From Haloferula luteola (GTDB lineage Bacteria; Verrucomicrobiota; Verrucomicrobiia; Verrucomicrobiales; Akkermansiaceae): 64,000 nucleotides of DNA. Position 1 is the stretch's first letter. Each line of letters begins with the position of its first letter. Below, piece after piece: positions 1-9,755 of this stretch. The notes under the pieces are model-generated. The model worked only from the letters and a program-made list of their open reading frames with translations, was not told where the DNA came from and searched no databases. Location: the NCBI RefSeq assembly GCF_014201715.1, contig NZ_JACHFD010000010.1, positions 1 through 64,000 of the forward strand, read 5' to 3'. Position numbers and translations under genes: made by a program.

Positions 1-298
1 GCGTTGCTTTTTGCTGACTTTCAAGGGCGGTAACGCTTTGGGCATGCTTCGCTAAAGCAGATCGTATGCCTGTTAATTCTCTGACGATGCACTAGTGGGA
101 CCATCATCGACTGCTGATCCCGTCAGTTCCTCGGTCACGTGCTTGCCGGCCAAGCTTTCGAAGATGCCTTGATTGCCCCCTACGGCTCTCCGCGCAGTGC
201 GCCGGAGGGCACGCGTCGCCTGTAGGCTCCTTTAAAAACCAAAGAAGGCCTTCACCTAGTCGACCCTCTGAGGTTCAAAAACCGTGGCCTGAAAGCGC
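1..298. other. Left-edge non-coding stretch
   Basis: No convincing open reading frame on either strand. A short imperfect inverted repeat (GGCAT near 42, ATGCC near 67) is visible, but nothing identifies an RNA gene, terminator or mobile element end. It lies downstream of the minus-strand glycosidase, so it may hold that gene's untranslated tail or a decayed gene. Confidence 0.4.
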
Positions 299-2380
299 CT
301 ACCTGCTTCCAGAGCGATTTTGATACGATTCCGGATAGTAGGTTTGGAGGAAATTCCTCACCCGCATCATTCCGACAAAGTAGTCGTGGAAACCGCCATA
401 GAAAAAGAGTGTATCACTCTGGTCATCATACAAATAGGCGGTACCGAAATTGGGGCCCTCATACCAAGTCCCCTCCTTCGAAACGGGCGCGTCGGGAAGT
501 GTGCCCAATCGGAGACGCTTCCAAGGCTCCTTCCCATCATAAATGGCGCTGATGTTGCTCGGCTCTGAGGCACCGGTGTACCCGTCGAAAGTGCAGGCGC
601 AGATCGCCGTGAGAATGTTGCCATCAGGCAAGACAAAGGCGGAGCCCAAGGCGTTGCCTTTTTCCCCCCAGAAATCATCCCGAGGGGGCAGAATCGGCTC
701 CGGGTCAGCCAGAACCCAATCCGTGAGGGTATTGGAGAGAAGGACCACGGTGTGGGGCTTCGGTTCATCTTCCCAGTTTTCGCAGTAGCCAATGAAGCGG
801 TAATTTTTACCCCGAAGACGAATCGGCGCGAGTTCAGGATGACGTGCCGTATCGATGAATTCCTGAATGCGGTTGTTGCCGTGGATATCCCCAAGATCCT
901 TCCCGGTCTCCTCCCACTCAACGAAGCGGCTCGATTCGTCTGACCGCCACCACGGCTGATTAGCACTACCTCCCGTGATCCATACATGCCCATCGCCGAA
1001 GGGATCCCGGAGGACGTTCATATCGCCGGTACACTTGAGCAACTCGTCATGGAGCCGAGTCCAATGGACACCATCGGTGGACGTAGCCGTTCCATGGAAC
1101 GTGTCGTGACCGAATTTCCTCCAAACCATGTAAAAACTCCCATCGGTCCCCTTCCATACCGCTGGATTGCAGACGTCGCTGGCAAGAATGGGCTCCTTCT
1201 TCCACTCCCATTTGAAGTTCCAGTGATCGAGGGTGGGGTCGAATCTTACTTGGCTGAATTTTGCGGGGCCACCTTGACTGATCAGAAATGGACGACGGGC
1301 AGCGGGAAGATCGATGACGGTACGGAAGCTGGTGATGAGTGCTCCCGAGGATTCCCTCAGATACACAATCATGCCGTTCGAGTAGGGCGACCAGTCCATG
1401 CGCACATCATACAGAGTGCCCACCTTAAGCCGCCAATCCTGCTCAGAGGGCTTGCGGGGATGAGAATGGATCAACTTGAGTTCACCCCCCTGAGTCTTTC
1501 GATAAGCTTCGAGTGTATTTTTTTCCGGATTCAGAGTGACGAATACCGCCCTTTCACCGTCTCGAGAAGCAAAGCCGAAACCCGGCCGAGATTTCTCAGA
1601 ATCTGCCATCAACCGGACCGAAAGTGTGGCCTGCGCCAAGGTCCGCCATTCTCCACCCGTATCGGTCTTGTTGATATAAACATCGGGAGTCACTGCAAAG
1701 GCAAGTTCCTCATCGCTGGATACCATGAAGGGAGTTCCTCCAGCCTCCCGAATTTCCATGTGATGGACATTCCAATGTGTGAGACCTGCAGTAAAATCAT
1801 CCCTAAACCCAGTCTCTGGAACACCCCAAGACTGTGTGGCTTGCGGTTCGTCGTCCACTTCATCCAAACGAAGGGACATGTTCGTGGCGCGATTCTCCAA
1901 TACGGTCGATTTGAGAAAGGTGAACTCGCTGAGGTTGACGAGCGCCGACTGGGTGTACCCACGAAAGACCAAGTAAACGTCCCTCACACCGGCCTGGGAG
2001 TTGTCCACATTGACAGCGATGTCATCCCACTTCTGCCAGCCGCCCGTGCTATCGAACTCCGCGACCCCCAGTAGCGGACCGTCGACCTGATCCAGCCTGA
2101 CCTCGATTTTCCCTTCGCGGACCGACGCAAAACGCGCCTTGAACGCAGCCACCCCGCTATCAAAATCGAAATCCTCATAGACGACCCACTCGCCATTGTG
2201 AACCGAGGCGAGATTCTCCCCGCCTTCGACGCAAGCTTCGGTGCGGATGTCTCCCGATTTCTCATCGTAGGCCGTCGCGCGGATCGGACTCAGAGGATTA
2301 TTGGCTGCCATCAGAGAAAGGCCGGTCCCCCAATAAATGGCAAGAAGAGACCATCTCGTGGTTTTTCTCCACCACGGCAT
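299..2380 (-). CDS. Secreted CBM6 plus five-bladed-propeller glycoside hydrolase-like protein
   Basis: About 693 residues. An N-terminal signal peptide (basic MPWWRK, then a hydrophobic run ending near SLMAA) supports the start at 2380; in-frame upstream starts at 2437 (ATG) and 2443 (TTG) would add a non-signal-like extension. Next comes a domain resembling carbohydrate-binding module 6 (motif NGEWVVYEDFDF), then a concanavalin-like central region, then a C-terminal half with the look of GH43/GH32/GH117 beta-propellers (SDVCNPAVWKGTDGSFYMVW, FVLPDGNILTAI). The expected role is extracellular binding and cleavage of a polysaccharide; the substrate cannot be read from the sequence. It is the last gene of a minus-strand block of exported proteins. 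The family assignment is by motif and fold impression; the catalytic acid and base were not mapped. Confidence 0.75.
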   Translation of the reverse strand: MPWWRKTTRWSLLAIYWGTGLSLMAANNPLSPIRATAYDEKSGDIRTEACVEGGENLASVHNGEWVVYEDFDFDSGVAAFKARFASVREGKIEVRLDQVDGPLLGVAEFDSTGGWQKWDDIAVNVDNSQAGVRDVYLVFRGYTQSALVNLSEFTFLKSTVLENRATNMSLRLDEVDDEPQATQSWGVPETGFRDDFTAGLTHWNVHHMEIREAGGTPFMVSSDEELAFAVTPDVYINKTDTGGEWRTLAQATLSVRLMADSEKSRPGFGFASRDGERAVFVTLNPEKNTLEAYRKTQGGELKLIHSHPRKPSEQDWRLKVGTLYDVRMDWSPYSNGMIVYLRESSGALITSFRTVIDLPAARRPFLISQGGPAKFSQVRFDPTLDHWNFKWEWKKEPILASDVCNPAVWKGTDGSFYMVWRKFGHDTFHGTATSTDGVHWTRLHDELLKCTGDMNVLRDPFGDGHVWITGGSANQPWWRSDESSRFVEWEETGKDLGDIHGNNRIQEFIDTARHPELAPIRLRGKNYRFIGYCENWEDEPKPHTVVLLSNTLTDWVLADPEPILPPRDDFWGEKGNALGSAFVLPDGNILTAICACTFDGYTGASEPSNISAIYDGKEPWKRLRLGTLPDAPVSKEGTWYEGPNFGTAYLYDDQSDTLFFYGGFHDYFVGMMRVRNFLQTYYPESYQNRSGSR

Positions 2381-2609
2381 GGCGGATGAGAATTTCAATG
2401 CTGCGCTCGGTGATCCAAAATGTTGTCGACTGCCCATAACCAATTTCGACCATCTTCTGGCCGACGCTACCCTATGGCTTGAGAGCGAAAATTCTTAGCA
2501 TCCAGCCGCCGTTTTTCGACATCTGCCAATGGGCTGGCTCGGACCGTGCCCCCCCACAGGCCTCATAACGAGAAAAGCCCCCATCCCCCTCTATTCAAGG
2601 AGCCGCGCG

Positions 2610-4970
2610 TCAAGTGGCGACAGCACCCAGATGTCTTGCCACGGAAACAAGCCAACGCGAAAGGACTCGGCCTTCATCAGCCATCCTTTCGCCGGGTACT
2701 CCTGAATCAAACGCCACTCGGCTCAACTGCAGGTTCGGTGAGATTTCCCCGAAATGAAGCAATGCCGCCCTTTCGCGGGCAAGCGCCTCTTCGAGATCCA
2801 GCTGGGGTAACCACTGCCACTGATTTGGCAGATGTTTTCGATCCCTCAATATTTCCACACCCTCTCGGTCCATCATGATGAGATGATAACCCTGACTCCT
2901 AGGAAGTCGATAGAGCCAAGCGGCGGGCATGATGTGAACGCGATCTTCAGGAAGATCGGGAACACAATCATCAGGCCGGGAGACATCGTGCTCCAGGAGT
3001 CGTCCTGCAAGTCCTTCAGATAACCTTTCCAACTGCCAAGCAACCCATCGCGGATCCACCCCACTGGGGACGATCACTCCATAGACCCGTCCTGCATCCA
3101 CTTGGACCGTTGGAAGTGATCTGCCTTGATGGCGCTCAACCGCGGACGGACCTTTCGAATCCAGCCGCGCCTGCGCCATCTCAACCACTCGCTCCTGTTG
3201 CTCCCGAGCACGGTCTCTTGCTGCTTGATAGGAACTTTCGATCTCAGCAAGGGACTCCGCATCGACTCCCATTCTGAGCCCAAGACTTCGGAGTTGACCC
3301 CAAATTCGACGACGATCCGGCTGGAGGCGAACGGCGTCCCACCATGCCTTCCATGCTTCGTTCAACATCCCCAATTGCAGGAATGCCATGCCACGAATTT
3401 CATGGGCTTCAGCTTGGGTGGAATCCATCAACAATGCCTGGTAAGAAGCCGTGCACGCTTCAAGCAGCTCGCCTCTTCCCAAAAGGCAGCGAGCCTGCAA
3501 AATCCATAAATCGGGCCTCTCGGGTGAAGTCTTGATCAACTCTCCCAAAAGGGATTCTGCCTGATCCCAGATTCGAAGATGAACCAGCACTCGGGCATAG
3601 AAAACTCCAAGCTGAAGCTCTGAAGGCGTTTGCTCCGGAACCTTCTCAAGAATTTGGTGAGCGAGGAGGAGATTGCCGGTAGCCGCCTCCAGTCCCGCAC
3701 GTATGAGAGAAGAACGGAGATCGTCCGGACCGGAGACCAACTGCAGGTCTTTGGCATTTTCGAGCGCACTTCGGTAATCTCCTGCGAAATATTGGGCCTC
3801 GATGAGTTGCACGAGCCCATCGACGGCATCGGGTCGCCATGCCAGAACTCTTTCAAAGTACGGGATGGCACGTTCCCACTCGCGTTGCCGCGCCAGGGTC
3901 AGCCCTGCAAGGCGAACCCTTTCAACCCACCACCGAGCAACCGGAAGAGCGCATTCAGATAGGTGAATTCCTTCAGGGAGCTCCGCCCCAAACAAGGCCC
4001 GCTCCCGTTGCAATGCCACAGGTTCAGCGCCATGCCGCTTCAACAAATGGTCCGCAAGCTGAGTCAAGGCGAGTGCGCCTTCCCAAACGCAACCATCCGC
4101 ATCATCCCCGGCCGAAAGCAGAATGCCCGGGACATCCGTGAACCCACCTGGGTCGGGATCGGGCAAGCCCACCAACCACATCAAATCACCGTCCCCCATC
4201 TGCTGACTCAGGCTCGTAACCATGGCCCCAACGAGAGCCCAGCCGGCTTCCACCAGAGATTCCAACGAAGGCGGCGCCCGCCTCAAAACCAAACGCTTGA
4301 ACTCCAGCGGTAGGGAAACGACCCAGCTGGAAACCTCGCTACCGCTCTCTTGAGGGCCTTCAAGAAAGGCCGCGTGTTGGGAAACACACCGACTCACAAC
4401 ACCCGCCACCTGCGCCAGCAAGGGATCTCGGGACTGATCAACTTCTTGCCATCTTGGCACAAAGGCCGCGAGTTCATCCACACGCAGCTCCGCTGATTTC
4501 ATCCAGCACTCCGCGACTTGGGGATACTCTCGAGCAGGCACCACCAAACGGGAGCGAGACTCGGGCTCCAAAGGGATTCGATCATTTCCAAATTCTCGAT
4601 CAATCGCGGCACCGTGAATCAAGTGGGCGCCCACCACCGACGGCCACCCCACAGACCAGGTCCTCACGCCTGCCTGATCCAATCGCTCCCAAAATGCCGG
4701 AGCCTGACGGTCCTGGGCAACGATCGAGCGCAGGCATACGCCATCCACCGTCGGAATCTGAGTGCTCAACACCCCATGCTGGTCCGGAGAAACTCCGGTC
4801 ATCAGGGTGGCCAGATTTCCCCAACGGGAAGGACAGGAAACTCCGGAAACGCGGTGGACTCGTGGGGAAGGAGCGCAACTCCCCACTCCTTTGAGCCACT
4901 CCTTTGCCATGGCGCATTCCTCAGCACCGGCACCCAATCCCTCAACGACAATCAGGAGCGATCTCTTCAT
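2610..4970 (-). CDS. Phosphodiesterase-like N-terminus fused to TPR repeats
   Basis: 786 residues. Residues 1-330 look like the type I phosphodiesterase/nucleotide pyrophosphatase branch of the alkaline phosphatase superfamily (TLMTGVSPDQHGV at about 55-67). Residues about 345-560 form several tetratricopeptide-like helical pairs (REWERAIPYFERVLAWRPDA; LNEAWKAWWDAVRLQPD). The last 180 residues are unrecognised. Key metal ligands look altered: the usual Asp after the first strand is Glu10 (VVEGLG), and no SDHG-type motif is seen near SAGDDADG, so it may be a scaffold rather than an enzyme. No signal peptide is visible. The ATG overlaps the TGA of the upstream acetyltransferase gene (ATGA), which implies translational coupling. 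Confidence 0.7.
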   Translation of the reverse strand: MKRSLLIVVEGLGAGAEECAMAKEWLKGVGSCAPSPRVHRVSGVSCPSRWGNLATLMTGVSPDQHGVLSTQIPTVDGVCLRSIVAQDRQAPAFWERLDQAGVRTWSVGWPSVVGAHLIHGAAIDREFGNDRIPLEPESRSRLVVPAREYPQVAECWMKSAELRVDELAAFVPRWQEVDQSRDPLLAQVAGVVSRCVSQHAAFLEGPQESGSEVSSWVVSLPLEFKRLVLRRAPPSLESLVEAGWALVGAMVTSLSQQMGDGDLMWLVGLPDPDPGGFTDVPGILLSAGDDADGCVWEGALALTQLADHLLKRHGAEPVALQRERALFGAELPEGIHLSECALPVARWWVERVRLAGLTLARQREWERAIPYFERVLAWRPDAVDGLVQLIEAQYFAGDYRSALENAKDLQLVSGPDDLRSSLIRAGLEAATGNLLLAHQILEKVPEQTPSELQLGVFYARVLVHLRIWDQAESLLGELIKTSPERPDLWILQARCLLGRGELLEACTASYQALLMDSTQAEAHEIRGMAFLQLGMLNEAWKAWWDAVRLQPDRRRIWGQLRSLGLRMGVDAESLAEIESSYQAARDRAREQQERVVEMAQARLDSKGPSAVERHQGRSLPTVQVDAGRVYGVIVPSGVDPRWVAWQLERLSEGLAGRLLEHDVSRPDDCVPDLPEDRVHIMPAAWLYRLPRSQGYHLIMMDREGVEILRDRKHLPNQWQWLPQLDLEEALARERAALLHFGEISPNLQLSRVAFDSGVPGERMADEGRVLSRWLVSVARHLGAVAT

Positions 4971-5869
4971 GACGTCGAAATCGCCGAATATCCCAACCCG
5001 GGCATCATCATTCGCACTTGGACATCTCTCTCCACCCCACCAAATCGAAGACAGATGGATCGACTCCCCGGATGAGCCGCGGGATCGCCCCTGAACTCAA
5101 TCCATTGACAGTCGGGATCTTCTGCCAACTTCCTCTTCACGCACTCCGCCAATAAAAGGGTGCAGATTCCGGTGGACCGCCATTTTGGAGACACATGCAA
5201 CACAGCACCTTCAAAGGCCCGACGGTCCATCAACAGCGCAAATCCCACCACTTCCCCCGCTACCATCGCCACCACAGATGTCCGCATTGAAAGAGCTCCA
5301 GTTTGAGCAAGATAGTCGAGTTCGTGTCGAGATATCAGTCGCTCGCGAAGACAAATCTGACGCAACTCAATCCAGTTCTCCTCATCCCAACTCCCCAGCT
5401 CCAGGCCACGAGAGATCAGCCGTCTCCTCACTTTCTCCTCCGCCGAACTCAACCTCGCGTGACCCGACGCCGTGATCGGAATGCGATAAGATCGCAACGA
5501 TTGGACCGCCTGAAAACCCCTCTCTATCAGGACCTTCCGCTCGGGGTCATCCACATTCAACCACCGACCCCAATAACGGTCCTCCTCAGACCTCAGCTCG
5601 ATGGCATCCAGCAAAGCTTCACGAACCGCGCCAATCACTCCAACTTGAGGGTTCACTGCGATCCCCAAAGTCGGAACCCCCGACCAATGCTTGCACCACG
5701 AACAACCCAACAGGATTTCCCGCTGACCGGCCACCGCGATGGCTAGGGATTCCGATTCCGCCACCCAAGCCGGCAACCCAGGCCATGTGACGAGCCGAAG
5801 AGTGAGGCGATCCGCCGGAGTCGCCTCCTTGATCACAATCTCAGCCGTCGCTCGGAGCCCTTCACTCAT
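4967..5869 (-). CDS. GNAT-family N-acetyltransferase
   Basis: 300 residues with a C-terminal GNAT fold: the core beta strands VVAMVAGEVVGFALLMD, then a strand and acetyl-CoA loop region (LHVSPKWRSTGICTLLLAE). The N-terminal half may be a second, degenerate GNAT-like domain (LGIAVNPQVGVIGAVREALL resembles another motif A). The acceptor substrate is unknown. It is the first gene of a two-gene unit: its stop overlaps the start of the phosphodiesterase/TPR gene by 4 bases. This suggests the two act together, perhaps modifying a surface or intracellular small molecule; that is inference. Confidence 0.75.
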   Translation of the reverse strand: MSEGLRATAEIVIKEATPADRLTLRLVTWPGLPAWVAESESLAIAVAGQREILLGCSWCKHWSGVPTLGIAVNPQVGVIGAVREALLDAIELRSEEDRYWGRWLNVDDPERKVLIERGFQAVQSLRSYRIPITASGHARLSSAEEKVRRRLISRGLELGSWDEENWIELRQICLRERLISRHELDYLAQTGALSMRTSVVAMVAGEVVGFALLMDRRAFEGAVLHVSPKWRSTGICTLLLAECVKRKLAEDPDCQWIEFRGDPAAHPGSRSICLRFGGVERDVQVRMMMPGLGYSAISTS

Positions 5870-5895
5870 CCACTGGGTTCGTCACCGCAACGAAA

Positions 5896-6525
5896 TCAAG
5901 CAATCACCCGACGGCGACGCCGCAAGGCCGCCACCCCTCCGAGCAAGCCCGTCAAAACCGGCACTGAGGGCTCCGGAACCGCTCCCGCGACGATGGGAGT
6001 GTTCGCCACCGTCTCAAATGCCGCATCATGCACCGTCACCGTGTCGCCGTCGTCCGTATAACTGAAACGAACCCATCCCAACTGACCAGCAGGGGTACTA
6101 ACCCCCACGTACTGATCCGATTCACTCCCGAAAAACTCCAAAAGCTCCATCTCGTTTGCCGCCACGAATCCCGCCTGAACGGTATCTCCTGCGCTCAGGA
6201 TCGTTTGGGTCTGCTGGTAGCCAAACGCCTCACGCCCGCCGGGGATCGTTTTATCAAATCCAGATTCTTGGTAGTCGTCCGACGAGTAGAAACCCAACCC
6301 ATTGGTCTCCGTCTGATCATAGCTGATCTGGGATCCATCGAAATGAAACACGGCCCCAACCGAGCCCGATTCCTGAATCAAGGGATCCGAGTCTTGGAAG
6401 GTCAGCTCAAAACTCTGATAGACCACCGCTCCATGAGAGGCCGCGGTTCCTAGGACAGCCACCGTAGAAGCAGCTTCCACAAGACGACTGGACGGCATTC
6501 TGCCGGAATTGGATTTTTTCTTCAT
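5896..6525 (-). CDS. PEP-CTERM exported protein (paralog 1)
   Basis: 209 residues. An N-terminal export signal (MKKKSNSGRMPSSRLVEAAS then a hydrophobic stretch to SHGA), a beta-rich body, and a C-terminal sorting tail with PEP motif (AVPEPSVPV), a hydrophobic helix and an Arg cluster (LRRRRR). Such tails are recognised and processed by an exosortase in the inner membrane; no exosortase gene is in this window. The body is clearly related to the protein at 9120-9755 (shared GA(V/I)VYQSFE, LGW(V/I)RFSYT, TVT(V/L)HDAAF). The function of the mature protein is unknown, probably a surface or matrix protein. Confidence 0.85.
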   Translation of the reverse strand: MKKKSNSGRMPSSRLVEAASTVAVLGTAASHGAVVYQSFELTFQDSDPLIQESGSVGAVFHFDGSQISYDQTETNGLGFYSSDDYQESGFDKTIPGGREAFGYQQTQTILSAGDTVQAGFVAANEMELLEFFGSESDQYVGVSTPAGQLGWVRFSYTDDGDTVTVHDAAFETVANTPIVAGAVPEPSVPVLTGLLGGVAALRRRRRVIA

Positions 6526-6586
6526 ATCTCTGAATGGTTCTTAATGAGTCACTAGCAAACGCCCATTTTAATGGGAACCTGAATCT

Positions 6587-9019
6587 CTATTCGACCTCTT
6601 CCACTCGCAGGAAGAGCCGATCGCTCACCCCTATCCCGACCTCCACCGTGCTCACCGCACCTGTGGCCGTGAAGGGCTCTCCCGCTGGGATCCACTCCTG
6701 CAGATCCAACGATTCCATCACCTGATAGCGGACGCCCTCAACCGTCGAAACCACCAAGGTAGCAAGAGGAGGAACTGCTCCAAGATCGAAAGTTTGCCCA
6801 AGAATCGCCAACTCCGACGACGGAGTCGATTCCGATGGAGTCAATACCCAATTGACCACGTCGTGATAGGCAACGATATGCCGGGTCTTCGCCGAGAATC
6901 CGACAAATCCCCTTCCCTGCTCGTCGACGGCACCTGCCGCCGTCAAATCGATGGGCAACCGGTCTGCCACCAACACCTCGTCGACGTAAATGCTCAGAGC
7001 ACCGGGTTCATAGAGAATCCGCATCCGATAGGGGTCATCGGTCGGCTGCGTCACCAAGTAGATTCCCTTGTATCCCTTGGCCAAGTTCAAACCGTCGCGA
7101 TCAAGATTGTAGATGGCCACCTGAGTGGAGCCGACGAAGACCTCCAAATTGGCTTGGGTTTCCCCGTCCACGTCATCGTAGGAATCGAGGACAATCGAAA
7201 CCGATTTATCAGGGAAAAGAAGCCCCAGACTTGGCGCGGCGACGAACTTCTCATCCTGGTTTTGGATCGTAAATGCCAGACCATCTGCACCATTGACGTA
7301 AACTGGGAAGGCCAGTTGGGCATCAAAGATCGTCTCGAATCCGTTGGCTAGAGGCACTTTGGACATCGACCAGGCCGAGCCCGTCTGATTCGTCACCAAA
7401 CCTGTGAGCCGCAACCGCATGGCATCAGGAGATTGCTGGAAGACACCGAAGTCATTGAGGATCTGACCAGCACCCACCAAGCTCATCTCACTTGACTCCG
7501 CAAAATCCGGATAATCGATCACACCCGATGGATGAAATACCTCAACTTCAAGTTCCGCGGTGCCCACGACTCCCGTCGGTCCCGTCGCGGTAAGTTGGTA
7601 GGAAGTCGTCTCAAGCGGAGAAACCTGAATGCTCCCTGCTGATTCCGCCAACTCTCCCACCGAAGACATCGAGATCCTTGTCGCGCCGATCGTGGAGTAC
7701 GAAATCCACAGTGACTCTCCTTCCACGATAAACGGCGTGAGGGTCTCAAGCACCACCACCGGACGAGATTCCACTCCCGCAACCGGAATTTCTCCGATCG
7801 GCACCGATCGGGAGGTCGTCACAGGAAAATCCATCTCGGCGGCATTCTCAATCAAGGTCCAGACCTCTCCATCGACACTCCCTTCGAGGGCCCACCGAAC
7901 CGGATCGCGGCCCGTGTAGTCGTTGGCCGTCGAGAAGTCGTATCCGTCGAAAGTCTTGATGGCTCCGAAATCAAAAATCACGGGTGATTGATTCGCTGAA
8001 TACCATTTTGTGGTCTCGTCATCATCCACCAAGGAAGCCGCGCCTTCATCATCATTATCGGGATTCGACCCACCCGGATTGGTCGCGGACTCCACCATGA
8101 CCTTGAGACCTTCGCTCAAAAACTGAAATTCTGAGAGTTGAACTATACTCCCGCCATCGCGAACCTGGATCGGAACAAAGCGAACGTATCGATACGATTG
8201 AGGAGTGCGCGCCGAAGTGCGAACTTGAAAGCTCGCTTGCGTGCTGACGCCACCTGAAATCGCAGTCAAAGTATAAGTCGTGATGCGGTTGTCAGGAGGG
8301 TGCACCACTGGAATATCCGATTCAGGATCAAGAAATTCAATGGGAGGCGAACCCGCATCATCCGTCAATGTCACCTCTTGGGCAAAAAGCACCTCATAAT
8401 AGAGCTCCAATGACGTTCCGTTCTCAAAGAACGGCGGTTGCAGCAGGTCAAACAGTTCGAAGACCGCCACAACCGGAGTCACCTCTTCCGGCAATTCAAA
8501 ATCACTTTCCGAGGCGGCGACCTTCCGAGAGGTCGTCACCGGATAGTCCAACACGGCATGCAATGGAACCCAATCCAAGCCATCTTCACTCCCTTCCAGA
8601 GTCCATGAAATGGGATCTCGAGATGTGAAGTCGTTTCCTGTGATATAGTTGTAGTGATCAATCGCCGTCGGACTGCCGAAATTGAAAATCAGACCTGCCG
8701 CGCTAAAAGTCCGATTGAGCCATTTGGTGTCGACGCTTCCATCGAAGGCCTTTTCCGGACCTTCGTTGTCGGGAGTCGAGCCTCCTTCATCGGTTACGGT
8801 AGCCCCCGTAACCAACACTCCATCGTGGTAAAACTGAAACTCCGATAGCTGGACCTCCGCCGTGCTGGAGCGCAGTTTCATCGGCTTGAAACGATAATAC
8901 TGATACTCCACGGTGATCGCAGACACTGCGGAAGAGAACAACCCCAAGAACAACAAGCCGGCGATCGAAACGATCCGACATCTTGTCCACAACTTCATCG
9001 CTTGAAAGAAACCATTCAT
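6587..9019 (-). CDS. Secreted protein with two discoidin-like domains and a lectin-like domain
   Basis: About 810 residues. A signal peptide (KLWTRCRIVSIAGLLFLGLF...SAVSA) is followed by two repeats that resemble F5/8 type C/discoidin domains; each has QLSEFQF near its start and DPxxWxLEGSxDG near its end, and the repeats end in PVTTSR. Residues about 515-755 look like an L-type (legume) lectin domain (DGLAFTIQNQ; ALSIYVDEVLV). The C-terminus has no PEP-CTERM tail. The expected role is carbohydrate binding outside the cell or adhesion. It sits between two paralogous PEP-CTERM genes. The start is uncertain: ATG at 9019 is used, while GTG at 9049 and ATG at 8998 are in frame. Confidence 0.75.
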   Translation of the reverse strand: MNGFFQAMKLWTRCRIVSIAGLLFLGLFSSAVSAITVEYQYYRFKPMKLRSSTAEVQLSEFQFYHDGVLVTGATVTDEGGSTPDNEGPEKAFDGSVDTKWLNRTFSAAGLIFNFGSPTAIDHYNYITGNDFTSRDPISWTLEGSEDGLDWVPLHAVLDYPVTTSRKVAASESDFELPEEVTPVVAVFELFDLLQPPFFENGTSLELYYEVLFAQEVTLTDDAGSPPIEFLDPESDIPVVHPPDNRITTYTLTAISGGVSTQASFQVRTSARTPQSYRYVRFVPIQVRDGGSIVQLSEFQFLSEGLKVMVESATNPGGSNPDNDDEGAASLVDDDETTKWYSANQSPVIFDFGAIKTFDGYDFSTANDYTGRDPVRWALEGSVDGEVWTLIENAAEMDFPVTTSRSVPIGEIPVAGVESRPVVVLETLTPFIVEGESLWISYSTIGATRISMSSVGELAESAGSIQVSPLETTSYQLTATGPTGVVGTAELEVEVFHPSGVIDYPDFAESSEMSLVGAGQILNDFGVFQQSPDAMRLRLTGLVTNQTGSAWSMSKVPLANGFETIFDAQLAFPVYVNGADGLAFTIQNQDEKFVAAPSLGLLFPDKSVSIVLDSYDDVDGETQANLEVFVGSTQVAIYNLDRDGLNLAKGYKGIYLVTQPTDDPYRMRILYEPGALSIYVDEVLVADRLPIDLTAAGAVDEQGRGFVGFSAKTRHIVAYHDVVNWVLTPSESTPSSELAILGQTFDLGAVPPLATLVVSTVEGVRYQVMESLDLQEWIPAGEPFTATGAVSTVEVGIGVSDRLFLRVEEVE

Positions 9020-9119
9020 GATATTTTCGCCGATCTTCTCGGCGACCACGCGTTACCTAAAATCATCGAAAGCGCTGCCAATCTTCGCCGACAGGCTCCA
9101 CACCACAAAATCCGATGGA

Positions 9120-9755
9120 TCAGCCCATCTGCCTACGACGTCGCAGAGCTGAAAGCCCCCCGGCCAAGCCCAGCAGTGTGGCAGCAGCCGGTTCAGGGAC
9201 GCTCATGATCGTCTGAGCTCCAGCAACTCCGGTCTCACCCGCCAAAATCGGAACCATCGCTTCCTCCTGAAACGCGGCGTCATGGAGGGTCACTGTCTTC
9301 CCGGATTCCGTATAGCTGAAACGGATCCATCCATATTGATCACTCGGAGTGGAAACTCCTAAGTAAACATCGGACGCAGATCCTTCAGGAAAGTCCATGA
9401 TGGTCTCTGTCTGCGTGAAAGCGAAACCGATTTCCTCGCCAAATGTCAGCAACTCGGCGCTCTGAACGTAACCAGAGGAAGCTTCAAGATACGCCGCCAT
9501 GGGATCCTTGCTCGCGCTCAACTGCTCAATCGCACCGATCGACGCGGCTCCTCCAGAACTGCTTTGACCTAAAGCAATCGTCGTTCCATTGAAGGTGATC
9601 GCTGCGAAAGATGAGCTGGTATTCGACGCGTTTGTGTCCGGATCGCTAAGTGTCTTTTCGAACGATTGATAGACGATCGCTCCGCTCGATACTCCGCTTG
9701 CAGTACTTGCCGCCAATCCGACATGCCAGATTTTGGTCTTCCAGGCCGGAATCAT
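9120..9755 (-). CDS. PEP-CTERM exported protein (paralog 2)
   Basis: 211 residues with an N-terminal signal region, a beta-rich body and a C-terminal PEP-CTERM tail (SVPEPAAATLLGLAGG followed by LRRRRQ). It is a paralog of the protein at 5896-6525, as shown by GAIVYQSFE, YLGVSTPSDQYGWIRFSYT and TVTLHDAAF. Both would be exported and anchored through an exosortase encoded elsewhere. The function is unknown. It is the first gene of the minus-strand exoprotein block, and an A+T-rich intergenic region lies upstream. Confidence 0.85.
   Translation of the reverse strand: MIPAWKTKIWHVGLAASTASGVSSGAIVYQSFEKTLSDPDTNASNTSSSFAAITFNGTTIALGQSSSGGAASIGAIEQLSASKDPMAAYLEASSGYVQSAELLTFGEEIGFAFTQTETIMDFPEGSASDVYLGVSTPSDQYGWIRFSYTESGKTVTLHDAAFQEEAMVPILAGETGVAGAQTIMSVPEPAAATLLGLAGGLSALRRRRQMG

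Noticed and set aside
986-2074. 362-residue plus-strand frame over the CBM6-glycosidase
   Set aside because: Composition is random-like, while the minus strand gives recognisable domains.
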